Below, piece by piece: positions 44,205 through 52,973 of a stretch of DNA of 64,000 bases; within the stretch, counting starts at the first letter, position 1; each line of letters starts with the position of its first letter. The position numbers and the translations under genes were made by a program. Under the pieces are notes generated by a model that searched no databases, was not told the DNA's origin, and worked only from the letters and a program-made list of their open reading frames with translations. The stretch is taken from the NCBI RefSeq assembly GCF_017877355.1, contig NZ_JAGIPR010000002.1:372001-436000 (forward strand), in the 5' to 3' direction. Origin of the DNA: Chryseobacterium jejuense. Lineage in GTDB: Bacteria > Bacteroidota > Bacteroidia > Flavobacteriales > Weeksellaceae.

Positions 44205-44823
44205 TAAAAAATATAATATCAAATTCTTCTTGCTATTGGCTTTATTTGTTGTCTTTCAAAACTGCCAATCCCAATTAAAAGAAAATCCTAAGTATCTAGG
44301 ATCTAAGGAAGGGAGTATAGATTTAGATAAAGTAACTTTTAAAGAAAATATTGATACATTATTTTCAAAGGTTCCTCACGTTGAGCTGGATAGAACAAAT
44401 GAAAAAAGTAAAGCTTGGTTATATCGAAATAAAATTGAAGATAAGAATGCTAAGGTATCCATAGTTAACCTTATGGAGCTTAGCAACAATCGGGTAGATG
44501 TAATTGCAGATAAAGACAAAAAAATACAAGCCTTTACATCATTTATAGAAACCAATAGAGATCCTGGTAATCTCATTAATGATTTGGATAAAAAATATGG
44601 TAAATATAGAGTTAAACTTAAACCCAATAAAAGATTGGAATTTTCTAACTCAAAACTTTATCAATGGAATTTTCCGGATAAAATTTATGCCATAACAATT
44701 TCTAAATTGCAAGAAAAAGAATACACAGTGAATATAGCTGTTGTTAAGTCTAATATCGATAAAAATACAATGTCAATAGATCTTTCTCCTATATGTTTGG
44801 ATAAAGATTGTAAAGAAAATTAA
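44197..44823 (+). CDS. Lipoprotein alpha-1 (unknown)
   Basis: Start at ATG 44197, which overlaps the end of the 915-residue gene by eight bases, so the genes are translationally coupled. The 208-residue protein has a lipobox (LLLALFVVFQNCQS, Cys22). The mature part has a central segment with DLDKKYGKYRVKLKPNKRLE and YQWNFPDKIYAI. That last pattern recurs loosely in the lipoprotein at 50265 (SYHYTWVLDDRLIQI), so the two may share a fold. A longer in-frame start inside the upstream gene would put the signal peptide internally and is rejected. A periplasmic protector of the cargo protein is one possibility. Confidence 0.7.
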   Translation: MNNKKYNIKFFLLLALFVVFQNCQSQLKENPKYLGSKEGSIDLDKVTFKENIDTLFSKVPHVELDRTNEKSKAWLYRNKIEDKNAKVSIVNLMELSNNRVDVIADKDKKIQAFTSFIETNRDPGNLINDLDKKYGKYRVKLKPNKRLEFSNSKLYQWNFPDKIYAITISKLQEKEYTVNIAVVKSNIDKNTMSIDLSPICLDKDCKEN

Positions 44824-44833
44824 TATAACCACA

Positions 44834-45631
44834 ATGCAGCATAACTATAAGAATCCTATATATGAGTTTTCAATTGATTCCCGTGAATGTTCAATTGATT
44901 TAAAAATAAATGGACTTCCTTGTTTTTCAAACTATGAACCAGGAGGTGTAGCAGTAGATTGGCCTGTAAACACTAATTTATTATCATCAGGCAAACAATT
45001 TTACTCATTAAGCCTGATGCCTTATGAAGATGAAGATTTTATAAATAAAAAAGCGATTGTTAAAGCTAAGATTTCCGTTAGAGATTCTTTAGATTTGTCT
45101 AAACCAAGATTATTGATTTCTGAAATTTCAATTCCTGATTTTTCAAAAGAAGAAGATTTAAGAAAAGAACTTCATATCAGAGGTGAATTTGATGCTAGTA
45201 TCCCTTATAACCATGAAGGTTGGGTAAATTCCGTAAACATTATAAATGAAGATAAGGAACTGCTATTTGAAGAACTGAAAGATTTTTATGATGACTTGTA
45301 CACTATTTTCAAGACTCACAACATCGATAAATATAAATCTCTAACCAATGTTCGATTTAGAGAATTATGCGGGTCGTTTTATCTTAATGATGAAGAAATG
45401 AAGAGAAGGGAAGTTTTGTTTATACCTAAATTTAAAGGAGCTATAGGCAAAGTATCTATTGAGAATTATGAAATGATTTTTTTAGCGGAAGGCAAGCTGG
45501 TTGCATTAAGAATACCTAATGAACCAATAGGATTAAAATTCATTTCCGATGATGATACTGATAATATTATCTATGAACAAGCTATTTTTCATCGAAAAAA
45601 GCCAGGTGATTCTCTTTCTCTGATAAGATAA
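44834..45631 (+). CDS. Paralogue A of the five-member cassette family (no signal peptide)
   Basis: The 265-residue protein starts directly with MQHNYKNPIYEFSIDSRECS and lacks the signal peptide and lipobox seen in the other four members at 46192, 47931, 49324 and 52029. Shared traits are an N-terminal strand region ending in LLSSGKQFYSLSL, a motif F-D-A-S-I-P-Y (EFDASIPYNHEGW) about half-way, a helix with DDLYTIFKTHNIDKYKSL, and a C-terminal NYEMIFLAEGKLVALR. The function is unknown. The missing leader could mean a cytoplasmic version or loss by deletion. Confidence 0.75.
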   Translation: MQHNYKNPIYEFSIDSRECSIDLKINGLPCFSNYEPGGVAVDWPVNTNLLSSGKQFYSLSLMPYEDEDFINKKAIVKAKISVRDSLDLSKPRLLISEISIPDFSKEEDLRKELHIRGEFDASIPYNHEGWVNSVNIINEDKELLFEELKDFYDDLYTIFKTHNIDKYKSLTNVRFRELCGSFYLNDEEMKRREVLFIPKFKGAIGKVSIENYEMIFLAEGKLVALRIPNEPIGLKFISDDDTDNIIYEQAIFHRKKPGDSLSLIR

Positions 45632-45707
45632 TAGCATAAAGATATATTCTAACGAATAGAGTGTTTCAATTAATGGTATTATTAATCTAAAATTAAATAG
45701 CTATTGT

Positions 45708-46151
45708 ATGTTCTTAAATAAATACATAGAAGGAAACTTTCTAGTCATTGAAACGATTTTTTTCAAAGAAAAAATAAGAATTGATTCTATTGATGATGTT
45801 GTGATTTTTAATAAGTATCCTTCCAGAAAATATGCTATATATATGTTCTTTACTCAACCGATAAAATATGAAGCCAATAAAGGTTGGATTAATAGGATTT
45901 TCACGTTTATTCACGTGCACAATAATAATCCTTGTACGATCAAAAGAACCTATTACGATCATGAGATTGAGCCTTTACTTTTAATGATAAAGAAATGTCT
46001 TCCTGAGGCGCATTTGCCTGATTTGAAAGAAAGTTCATACTGGAGGACGGACGATGGAACGAATGTATTCTCCACGATGAAGGTTATTTATAGTCGAGAA
46101 AAACTTCTTTTAGCAAATATATTTAGAAAGCATGGGATGATGAAAGGATAA
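45708..46151 (+). CDS. Small unknown protein beta-1
   Basis: The 147-residue protein is charged and hydrophilic without signal peptide. Its core FFKEKIRIDSIDDVVIFNKY, PSRKYAIYMFFTQPIKYE and YYDHEIEPLLLMIKKCLPEA recurs almost unchanged at 51562-52006, where a base insertion has broken the frame. The pattern of a strand pair around I(D/N)SID suggests a PH-like fold, but no family is assigned. It is followed by family member B with a 40-base gap, and the same gene order recurs at the broken copy. Confidence 0.7.
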   Translation: MFLNKYIEGNFLVIETIFFKEKIRIDSIDDVVIFNKYPSRKYAIYMFFTQPIKYEANKGWINRIFTFIHVHNNNPCTIKRTYYDHEIEPLLLMIKKCLPEAHLPDLKESSYWRTDDGTNVFSTMKVIYSREKLLLANIFRKHGMMKG

Positions 46152-46191
46152 AATACTTTTATCTGTGTGAAGAGATTCAATAAAATAAAAA

Positions 46192-47100
46192 ATGATGAGT
46201 AAAAATCTTTATCTTTTGTTCTTTCTAATAAATATTGGAGCGTTTGCTTGTTCCAATATTTATGGTCAGATAAAAGACGCAGCCATCAATTCCATCCATT
46301 CATATAGTACCACACCTGTCTATTCGCTACAAATGAATAAACAAGGATGCAAACTGGTTGTTGAAATGGAAAACAATGTTGACTATAGATTAACAGAGAA
46401 TAGAGGAGAAAGTATTATGTTACCTTTAAACGTGATGATTACTAAAAGTGGTGAGCAAACTTTAAAAATTAAAATTTATCCAAAGGACGGAGACCAATAT
46501 ATTACTAAGTATGCCCATGTTAAAATTAATATTTTTAATGCACCTGATAAAAGTAGTTCTTTAAAAGATTACAAAAAAATAGCTGAATTTACTTTGCCAG
46601 AAGGATTAGAAAGTCAAAAACTTCCTTTTTATGAACATACAATTGATTTTGATGCTACAGTTCCTTTTGATTATAGTAAAGAGTTAGATAAGGCAGTTGC
46701 CCTTAATAAAATTCCTAATATTGAAGAGCTGGTGGTAAAAAAGTATAATGAAGTAAGAACCATTTGTGGAAAATCAGATGTAGCTGCATATACAAGCCTT
46801 AGTGCCCACTCTGCTGCCTTAGTATATAATGCAACATATACTGATATTCAGGAAGTGAAAAATAAAAGTGAGAATCAATATGGGATTGTAGATTCTAAAC
46901 TAAAAAATAGAACTTTTATTCCTATTGAAAATTATTATATGCAATTCTATGCAAATAATAAAATTGTAGCATTATGGCAAAGAAACCACAACCCTTTATT
47001 GTATTTGAAAGGTGAGAACTCAGCAGGGAAAGTAATTGAAGGTGGCGATCCTTTATTTTTATATATGCCTGAAGGGAGTAATGAATTAAAAGCTTGGTAA
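46192..47100 (+). CDS. Paralogue B of the five-member cassette family
   Basis: The 302-residue protein has a signal peptide (LLFFLINIGAFACSNIYGQ) that contains Cys20, so it may be a lipoprotein or simply exported. It has TPVYSLQMNKQGCKL, IMLPLNVMITKSGEQTLKIK, the mid motif DFDATVPFDYSK, a helix with YNEVRTICGKSDVAAYTSL and the C-terminal NYYMQFYANNKIVALW. It is closest to member E at 52029 (shared P-[LV]-N and KSGEQ). The function is unknown. Confidence 0.75.
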   Translation: MMSKNLYLLFFLINIGAFACSNIYGQIKDAAINSIHSYSTTPVYSLQMNKQGCKLVVEMENNVDYRLTENRGESIMLPLNVMITKSGEQTLKIKIYPKDGDQYITKYAHVKINIFNAPDKSSSLKDYKKIAEFTLPEGLESQKLPFYEHTIDFDATVPFDYSKELDKAVALNKIPNIEELVVKKYNEVRTICGKSDVAAYTSLSAHSAALVYNATYTDIQEVKNKSENQYGIVDSKLKNRTFIPIENYYMQFYANNKIVALWQRNHNPLLYLKGENSAGKVIEGGDPLFLYMPEGSNELKAW

Positions 47101-47109
47101 AGGATTTTG

Positions 47110-47844
47110 ATGGTTAGAATACATGGGCTTTTAGGATTTATAGTAAGAAATTTTTTTCTGTTTTTTCAAATATATGCTATCGTATATGTTTTTATTAACT
47201 CATATATTAATCAATGGTTTTCCCTAAATAGAGAATCTTTTTTTGAATTTGAAAAAGCCGTTGTTATCAATTTTTTTCAGGCAGAAATTTTATTCCTATA
47301 TCTCTTTTATAAGAAGATTAGGAATAATAATAAGTCTGCTAAATTGAAAACTATTTATTTGAACTATCTGCATGATATGGAGAAACACGGAATTAATAAA
47401 AAGAAGGCTTTGATATCTATGTTGATTGCACTCATTATTTTAGTATCAATTTTTACTCTGTTGATATTGAAATCCCCATTTGGTAGCTTTATTGAATTAG
47501 TGATAGGACTTAATGAAATAATGATAAAAAATGTTGAAATATTGGTCCCATGTCTCTTATTTGCTGTTTTTCTATATTTTCAATTAAGATACGAGAGGCA
47601 AGATACCTCTTTCAGTGCCTATAGTCGATTTGGTATTATTATGTATAGCTTTTTTATTGCATTTCCAATATTTATTCTTCTATATGTTGTACGAGTTTAT
47701 TTTTCGGGAAAAACAGAAGACTCTTTTGTGCCAGCAGGATTATTGGCCATTAATTTATCTTTTTTGATTACAATTATTAAGCAGAAGAGAATGGAAGGTA
47801 AACGAAATAAAGATATAGAACTTTCAAAAGTTGAGAAAAAGTAA
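47110..47844 (+). CDS. Unknown polytopic membrane protein of the cassette
   Basis: The 244-residue protein has about six hydrophobic segments. The first spans FFLFFQIYAIVYVFINSYI. It then continues with FFQAEILFLYLFYKK, LISMLIALIILVSIFTLLIL, IEILVPCLLFAVFLYF-like VEILVPCLLFAVFLYFQ, IMYSFFIAFPIFILLYVVRV and LAINLSFLITII. The tail KRMEGKRNKDIELSKVEKK is charged. Base composition is strongly AT-rich. A TTG at 47107 is also possible. No family is recognised; its position immediately after paralogue B suggests a partner. Confidence 0.65.
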   Translation: MVRIHGLLGFIVRNFFLFFQIYAIVYVFINSYINQWFSLNRESFFEFEKAVVINFFQAEILFLYLFYKKIRNNNKSAKLKTIYLNYLHDMEKHGINKKKALISMLIALIILVSIFTLLILKSPFGSFIELVIGLNEIMIKNVEILVPCLLFAVFLYFQLRYERQDTSFSAYSRFGIIMYSFFIAFPIFILLYVVRVYFSGKTEDSFVPAGLLAINLSFLITIIKQKRMEGKRNKDIELSKVEKK

Positions 47845-47930
47845 TGAATTGTAAATCATATGGTTGTAAAATAAATATTCCTGTTTTCAAATAAAAATAG
47901 AGTATATTCTGAGGCTAAAGTTAACTTACA

Positions 47931-48809
47931 ATGAAATTAAGCGTAACTACAATGAAATTTTTAATATTCCTTTTATCCTTTACTTGTTTTTATGAGTGTG
48001 GAAAAGCTATGAAAAGCAAGCAAGAGTCTGTTGAATTGAAAAAGAAAACATATTATTTATATTACACCTTACGTGGAAATTATGAAGTTTTTTGTAACGG
48101 GATATCTCTATCTGAATATACGGATCAGGATGGTACTGCTATTGCCTCGGAATATTTAAATCCTCTAATCTCAGGTAAAGGAATGCAGACTGTCAGTATA
48201 AAAATAAATAGTTCTGATAGTAATATTTTGTCTCCGGAATATTTAAAAGGAGTAAAAATATCTCTTTATTATAGTGAAAATGGAGATGAAGGAGACTTGG
48301 TATTAGTGAAAGATTTCACCTTGAAGCCTTATAATGAAAACCAGCCAATGGTATTTGAAACATGGTCATTCAATGCAGATGTAGATTATGAAAATGAGAA
48401 TCCATTAAATTCAGCAAGCGACTTAGCAAAAGAAGACTTACACAAACTGAGTGAAGATGTATTGAATAAATACAACGAGGTTTTATCTATTATTAATTCA
48501 GGTGATGCAAATAGATACAGTGAAATATATAAGAATTCTTTCAAAAGAGAAACAACTTCCATGTATTTGGATGTTAACGACACTCAAAAATATATAAATA
48601 ATTTAAAGAGCAGAGTAATTGCCAGTAAAGGGTTTATGAAACCTATTGAAGGATATAAAATTAACATTAATCCTAATAATAAAATTGTAGAATTAACATC
48701 CAGCAAAGGTAAGCCCGTGCTTTATTCAATTGATGATAAAAGAAAAATCAAATTTTTCAGCTTACAGCTTTATCGCTCTTCAAAAACTGGAAAACTTGAG
48801 GTTTATTAA
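47931..48809 (+). CDS. Paralogue C of the five-member cassette family
   Basis: The 292-residue protein is a probable lipoprotein (FLLSFTCFYECGK). An alternative start at Met8 (47952) gives a more standard signal peptide. It keeps the family pattern in weak form: TYYLYYTLRGNYEVFCNGIS, NPLISGKGMQTVSIK, the motif SFNADVDYE in place of FDAxIPY, YNEVLSIINSGDANRYSEI, and GYKININPNNKIVELT. It is the most diverged copy. The DUF3592 gene starts three bases after its stop codon. Confidence 0.72.
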   Translation: MKLSVTTMKFLIFLLSFTCFYECGKAMKSKQESVELKKKTYYLYYTLRGNYEVFCNGISLSEYTDQDGTAIASEYLNPLISGKGMQTVSIKINSSDSNILSPEYLKGVKISLYYSENGDEGDLVLVKDFTLKPYNENQPMVFETWSFNADVDYENENPLNSASDLAKEDLHKLSEDVLNKYNEVLSIINSGDANRYSEIYKNSFKRETTSMYLDVNDTQKYINNLKSRVIASKGFMKPIEGYKININPNNKIVELTSSKGKPVLYSIDDKRKIKFFSLQLYRSSKTGKLEVY

Positions 48810-48812
48810 ACC

Positions 48813-49286
48813 ATGAAAAATAACAGTTTCTGGGTAAGCTTTTTCTTCCTTGTATGTATGCTTTTATTCCTTGGCTTCGGGGGAAAAGGACTTTATTACA
48901 GCTTAGAAAAATTTTATAAGCATACCAGTTTGGTGTTGAGTGGTGTAAAAACGGAAGGACATATTACAAGCTATACAGAAAGCAGAAAGCAAGAGAAGAA
49001 TAAATATAAAAGGTTCTATTCTCCGATCATTAGCTATTATGACACTGCTAACAGGTCTTATACACTATATGCTGATTATAGCAGTAATAGTAAAGAATGG
49101 TCAAATGAAGTAACAATTTATTATGATAAAGCTGCTCCTTCAAAAGCCATTCGGGGTGGACTTTGGTATTTATGGTTTTCGCCGTTTATTGTACTGTGTC
49201 TGTCCTTGATTCCTCTGGGGCTAGGAATATATCTTCTTAAATATAGTATCAGAAATATGATGGGTGAAAAGTATAATAGAATTTGA
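48813..49286 (+). CDS. DUF3592 domain-containing membrane protein
   Basis: The 157-residue protein has an N-terminal helix (FFFLVCMLLFLGFGGKGLYY) and a C-terminal helix (WFSPFIVLCLSLIPLGLGIY). The extracytoplasmic middle has TEGHITSY, FYSPIISYYDTANRSYTLYA and NEVTIYYDKAAPSKAIRGG, which together are the DUF3592 signature. Members are often found near secretion or polymorphic toxin loci as accessory membrane proteins, but no function is established. It is translationally close to paralogue C. Confidence 0.85.
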   Translation: MKNNSFWVSFFFLVCMLLFLGFGGKGLYYSLEKFYKHTSLVLSGVKTEGHITSYTESRKQEKNKYKRFYSPIISYYDTANRSYTLYADYSSNSKEWSNEVTIYYDKAAPSKAIRGGLWYLWFSPFIVLCLSLIPLGLGIYLLKYSIRNMMGEKYNRI

Positions 49287-49323
49287 TTATTCACTACCCA
49301 CAAAGCAACACTAAAAATACATA

Positions 49324-50220
49324 ATGATGAATAGAATATTGCTTATATTTTTAATGATTTCTAGTTTTTCCTGTAGTCAGAAAACTAAAAGTGTATCAGC
49401 TGAAAACTCGAATGAGAATAAGACTTTTTACTTTATAGATTATGATTACAATAAAAAATGTGGTTTTGAAATATATATCAATGATATTCTTGTTCAGCGG
49501 TATACAAAACCCGCTGAAATAGCTAATGGAATCACTTCTATTAATTCATGTATCATAAGTTCCGGGAAACAGGATGTAAAAGTAATTTTATATCCTTTTA
49601 AGAATAAAGAAAACATAGAATCAGATGCTGATATTAGTTTGAAAGTCTTTTATTTGGATAATTATGATAAAAATAAAATCTTAACATCTTCGGGTCAGGG
49701 TAAAGTCATTTTTGATCTATCCAGTGCGGTAATAGATAAAAAGAATTCTAAGAAATGGAGTTATACTGGCCAGTTTCATATATCAAATATGCCTTATCAT
49801 GTTGAGGGTTGGAGTAAATCCAAAAGCTTAAAGGGGATTCCTGGTATTGAAAAGAAAGTAAGAGATAAATTTGCCGTATTGCATAAAGCTTTGGATGAAA
49901 AGGACACCAAGCAATTTATGAAACAGTTGGCCAAAAGTATGAAAGAATCTAAAAGTTTTTATTATCTGACAGATAAAGATCAGGAAAATAGTATTAAGGA
50001 GCTTGAAGATCTTTTGTCTAAACCTAATATAAAAAGTGCACCTTTAGATAATACAGTTGTGAAATTTTATGCAAATGGACATTTAGCTTCATTAGAAACA
50101 ATTGATGGCGAACCTGCATTAAGAATTATTCAGAAACAGGAAGGTCATAAATCAGAAGATGTTTTTCCTGTAATGCTTTTCATTCCACAAAACTCTGATG
50201 AATTAGAAGTGATAAGATAA
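49324..50220 (+). CDS. Paralogue D of the five-member cassette family
   Basis: The 298-residue probable lipoprotein has the signal IFLMISSFSCSQ (Cys18). Family landmarks are TFYFIDYDYNKKCGFEIYIN, IISSGKQDVKVILYPF, the motif QFHISNMPYHVEGW, FAVLHKALDEKDTKQFMKQL and VVKFYANGHLASLET. It ends LFIPQNSDELEVIR, comparable to the ends of members A (SLSLIR) and E (APLEVIL). The function is unknown. Confidence 0.75.
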   Translation: MMNRILLIFLMISSFSCSQKTKSVSAENSNENKTFYFIDYDYNKKCGFEIYINDILVQRYTKPAEIANGITSINSCIISSGKQDVKVILYPFKNKENIESDADISLKVFYLDNYDKNKILTSSGQGKVIFDLSSAVIDKKNSKKWSYTGQFHISNMPYHVEGWSKSKSLKGIPGIEKKVRDKFAVLHKALDEKDTKQFMKQLAKSMKESKSFYYLTDKDQENSIKELEDLLSKPNIKSAPLDNTVVKFYANGHLASLETIDGEPALRIIQKQEGHKSEDVFPVMLFIPQNSDELEVIR

Positions 50221-50264
50221 TCTTTAAATACAGATCTTTTACCATCCCTAAAACGCAATTTAAT

Positions 50265-50948
50265 ATGAGAAAAAAACTATTAATCTATTCTTTCCTATTG
50301 TTAGCAATTACTTCATGTCAGTCGCAGGAATATGGGAAGGATATTTTTGACTTAGAAAAGCTTTCTTTGACCCTGAATGTTGAGAAATTTTACAAAAAAT
50401 CAATGGCAGGTTCAATAAGAGACCTCAATCATGTTGAAAAGAAGACCGTTAATGAATATGATGTAAGCTTGTATGGAGATAGAAATACAATAGTGGGAAT
50501 AGAATACGATGTAAAAAGTTATTCACCTGAAGATACGGTCGCAAAGTTCAGGGAACTTACTTTTTCACAATTGGAGGCATTCACTACAGAAAAAGGGGAT
50601 TTGATGCTAATGTCTGCTACAGGCCAAATCTCTTATGACAAAGTTCAAAATACAATAAATCAATTAACAAAAACCTACAAAGAACCTACTGTTGAAATAC
50701 AAGAGTTCTCATTGTTTAAATCTTACCACTATACATGGGTTTTAGATGACAGATTAATCCAGATTGTCTCCGGAAAAAAGCTTGATTTTGATCAGCCGCA
50801 TACCATATTAAGCGAAAAAGATAAGAAAGAAATCCAGGAAATAGAAAGTGATAATTTAGCACAAACGCATTTGTATATTTGTAATAAAGCGTATGTAAAT
50901 CAATTGAAAGGAAAGTTGAACTCCGGAGATTGGTCTGACTTTAAATAA
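50265..50948 (+). CDS. Lipoprotein alpha-2 (unknown)
   Basis: The 227-residue lipoprotein has the lipobox LLLAITSCQSQ (Cys18). The mature part has YDVSLYGDRNTIVGIEYDVK, then the NTINQLTKTYKEPTVEI and SYHYTWVLDDRLIQIVSG segments that loosely resemble the lipoprotein at 44197. The end is helical. It precedes a membrane protein and the broken beta-2 gene. The function is unknown. Confidence 0.7.
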   Translation: MRKKLLIYSFLLLAITSCQSQEYGKDIFDLEKLSLTLNVEKFYKKSMAGSIRDLNHVEKKTVNEYDVSLYGDRNTIVGIEYDVKSYSPEDTVAKFRELTFSQLEAFTTEKGDLMLMSATGQISYDKVQNTINQLTKTYKEPTVEIQEFSLFKSYHYTWVLDDRLIQIVSGKKLDFDQPHTILSEKDKKEIQEIESDNLAQTHLYICNKAYVNQLKGKLNSGDWSDFK

Positions 50949-50959
50949 GGTATTTCATT

Positions 50960-51532
50960 TTGAAATTATCAGAAAATAAAAGCATTAGAACCTTTGGTTT
51001 TTTCGCTCCGGCTTTTAAATATGTCGGAATTATTTTCACATGGGTTAGCTTGATAAACAATGTGGATCCACAAAATTTCCTCACCGTTTTTGAAAAAAAG
51101 ATTGAGTTTGAAATATTTCTGTTATCAGTCAGCTTTTTTCTAATAGGGCTTGGTCAAAATACCAAAACGAAAAATGATCCTGCAAATTATAGACTGTACA
51201 TTATATTGTTTTCCTTATTCACCATAGGTTCTGTGATCGCAGTTTGGAATAATATTCAATTACTAACTTCAGTTCTTATCATTATGTTGACGAATCTGAT
51301 AAGTTTTATAAGCCAGTCGGGTGAATATGGAATTTCAGCAAATGATATATTTATAAGTGGAAGAGGTTCAGTTTTTTGTTTTGTATGGGCTGTAATCTAC
51401 GGAATTCCTGTCGGGCTGCTTTTAAAGTACTTCAACTTATGGGAAAATACTTTAATTTTAGGCACTGCAGTGATTGGCTATTACGTCGTATTATTGTTGT
51501 TTGAAATCAAATTTTTGTTAAAATCAAAATGA
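50960..51532 (+). CDS. Unknown polytopic membrane protein
   Basis: The 190-residue protein has about six hydrophobic segments: FKYVGIIFTWVSLI, FLLSVSFFLIGLGQ, YIILFSLFTIGSVIAVW, TSVLIIMLTNLISF, VFCFVWAVIYGIPVGLLL and ILGTAVIGYYVVLLLFEIKF. It starts at TTG 50960, giving LKLSENKSIRTFG; no in-frame ATG precedes the first helix. No family is recognised. It lies between lipoprotein alpha-2 and the beta-2 pseudogene, eleven bases after the former. Confidence 0.6.
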   Translation: MKLSENKSIRTFGFFAPAFKYVGIIFTWVSLINNVDPQNFLTVFEKKIEFEIFLLSVSFFLIGLGQNTKTKNDPANYRLYIILFSLFTIGSVIAVWNNIQLLTSVLIIMLTNLISFISQSGEYGISANDIFISGRGSVFCFVWAVIYGIPVGLLLKYFNLWENTLILGTAVIGYYVVLLLFEIKFLLKSK

Positions 51533-51561
51533 TGAATAATACACCTAAAACCTAACAATCT

Positions 51562-52006
51562 ATGTTTTATAAATTCTATTCAGAAGATCATTTTTTAATT
51601 CTTGAAAATCCATTCCTTAAAGAAAAAATAGCCTTTAATTCCATTGATGCTATTGTGATTTCTAGTCAATTTCCTTCCAGAAAATATTCTTTGTATATGT
51701 TCTTTACCCAGCCGGTGCAATATGAGGAGAAAAAAGGCTGGTGGAATAAAATCATCTGTGCCATCATTAATAATAACAATAATCCCTATCAGATCAACAG
51801 ATCATATTATGACAATGAGATTGAACCCTTGCTTGTACTGATAAAGAAAGGTCTGCCGGAAGCAGATCTTCCTGATCTGAAAAATAGTCTGTTTTTGGAG
51901 AACAGATGATGGAACAAATATTTTTTCAAAAATGAAGGTGATGTATAGCAGGGAAAAGCTGCTATTGGCTGCTATTCTTAGAAAGCATGGGATGATGAGA
52001 GGATAA
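51562..52006 (+). pseudogene. Beta-2, frameshifted homologue of the 45708 gene
   Basis: The open frame from 51562 ends prematurely at 51907-51909, after 115 codons. The first 110 residues align with the intact homologue: KEKIAFNSIDAIVISSQFPS, SLYMFFTQPVQYEEKKGW and IEPLLVLIKKGLPEADLPDL. Removing one T from the TTTTT run at 51892-51896 restores the homologous end WRTDDGTNIFSKMK, followed by YSREKLLLA and LRKHGMMRG, up to TAA at 52004-52006. This is a single-base insertion in an otherwise intact gene, either a real recent inactivation, phase variation, or a sequencing error. Confidence 0.85.
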
Positions 52007-52028
52007 TTGAATTTATCGTATTTTAACC

Positions 52029-52931
52029 ATGAATAAATCAGCTAAAAACAGTTCTTTAGTGAGTAAACAGATTTTTATAATATTATTTCTGATGATAATC
52101 GGAAATGTTGGATGTTCAGGCAAATATAATCCCCAGGAAATTAAAAATGAAATCAGTATCAATCAGCCAATATACGAACTGGAGATTGAGGCTCAAGGGG
52201 CTTATTTCGAGGTGTATATTAATGATGTTCCTGTTTATTTTCATTATCAAATTGGTGCTACAGTATTCCGGATGCCTGTCAATAATTTCATACCCAAAAG
52301 TGGTGAACAAAAAATTTCATTAAAAATGTTCTCTATAGATGGAATATCATTTCCTTCCAATGCGGATGTATCTTTAGCAATTAATGAATATCCGAAAGGA
52401 GAGGCACAGCAGAGTAAATCTGTATTTTCTTATCAAACAATCGCTTTTGAGCCTAAAAATACTGGCAGTTTTAGCATAGAAAAATCATTTGAAGCCAATA
52501 TTCCTTATCAATTGATTGATTGGAGACAAGGAGTTGATCTTACCAAGGAAGACCCGGAAGCAGTGAGAAAAGAAATAGAAAAAGTATATAGAGAGTATAC
52601 GGAAGCATTTAAAAATGCAGATTTATCCAAATATAAAACATTGGCAAAATGGAGGCAGGAGAATATCTTTACTTCAATGTATTATACACAGGATCAGAAA
52701 TCTCAGGTTGAGAAATCTTATGTTGATGGAATTCAAAACCAAAAAGTTAAACTTTTTCCATTAGAAAACTATAAACTTGTGTTTTATGGAAACGGAAAAT
52801 TGGCCGGTCTCCAGAAGAAAAATGAAGCTCCGGGAATTTATATTGATAGTGAAAACAAAGACGATGCATTTTTGGAGTATATATTATTATACAGAAAAAG
52901 TAAAAATGCTCCTTTGGAAGTTATTCTGTAA
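52029..52931 (+). CDS. Paralogue E of the five-member cassette family
   Basis: The 300-residue probable lipoprotein has a signal ending MIIGNVGCSGK (Cys29). It shows QPIYELEIEAQGAYFEVYIN, RMPVNNFIPKSGEQKISLKM, the motif SFEANIPYQLIDW, YREYTEAFKNADLSKYKTL and NYKLVFYGNGKLAGLQ. It is closest to B and, like B, follows a beta-type gene (intact at 45708, broken at 51562), so the pair beta plus family member appears to have been duplicated. Confidence 0.75.
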   Translation: MNKSAKNSSLVSKQIFIILFLMIIGNVGCSGKYNPQEIKNEISINQPIYELEIEAQGAYFEVYINDVPVYFHYQIGATVFRMPVNNFIPKSGEQKISLKMFSIDGISFPSNADVSLAINEYPKGEAQQSKSVFSYQTIAFEPKNTGSFSIEKSFEANIPYQLIDWRQGVDLTKEDPEAVRKEIEKVYREYTEAFKNADLSKYKTLAKWRQENIFTSMYYTQDQKSQVEKSYVDGIQNQKVKLFPLENYKLVFYGNGKLAGLQKKNEAPGIYIDSENKDDAFLEYILLYRKSKNAPLEVIL

Positions 52932-52973
52932 AGAACTTAAGATGTTGCTGAAAGGCAAAAATTATATAATCAA

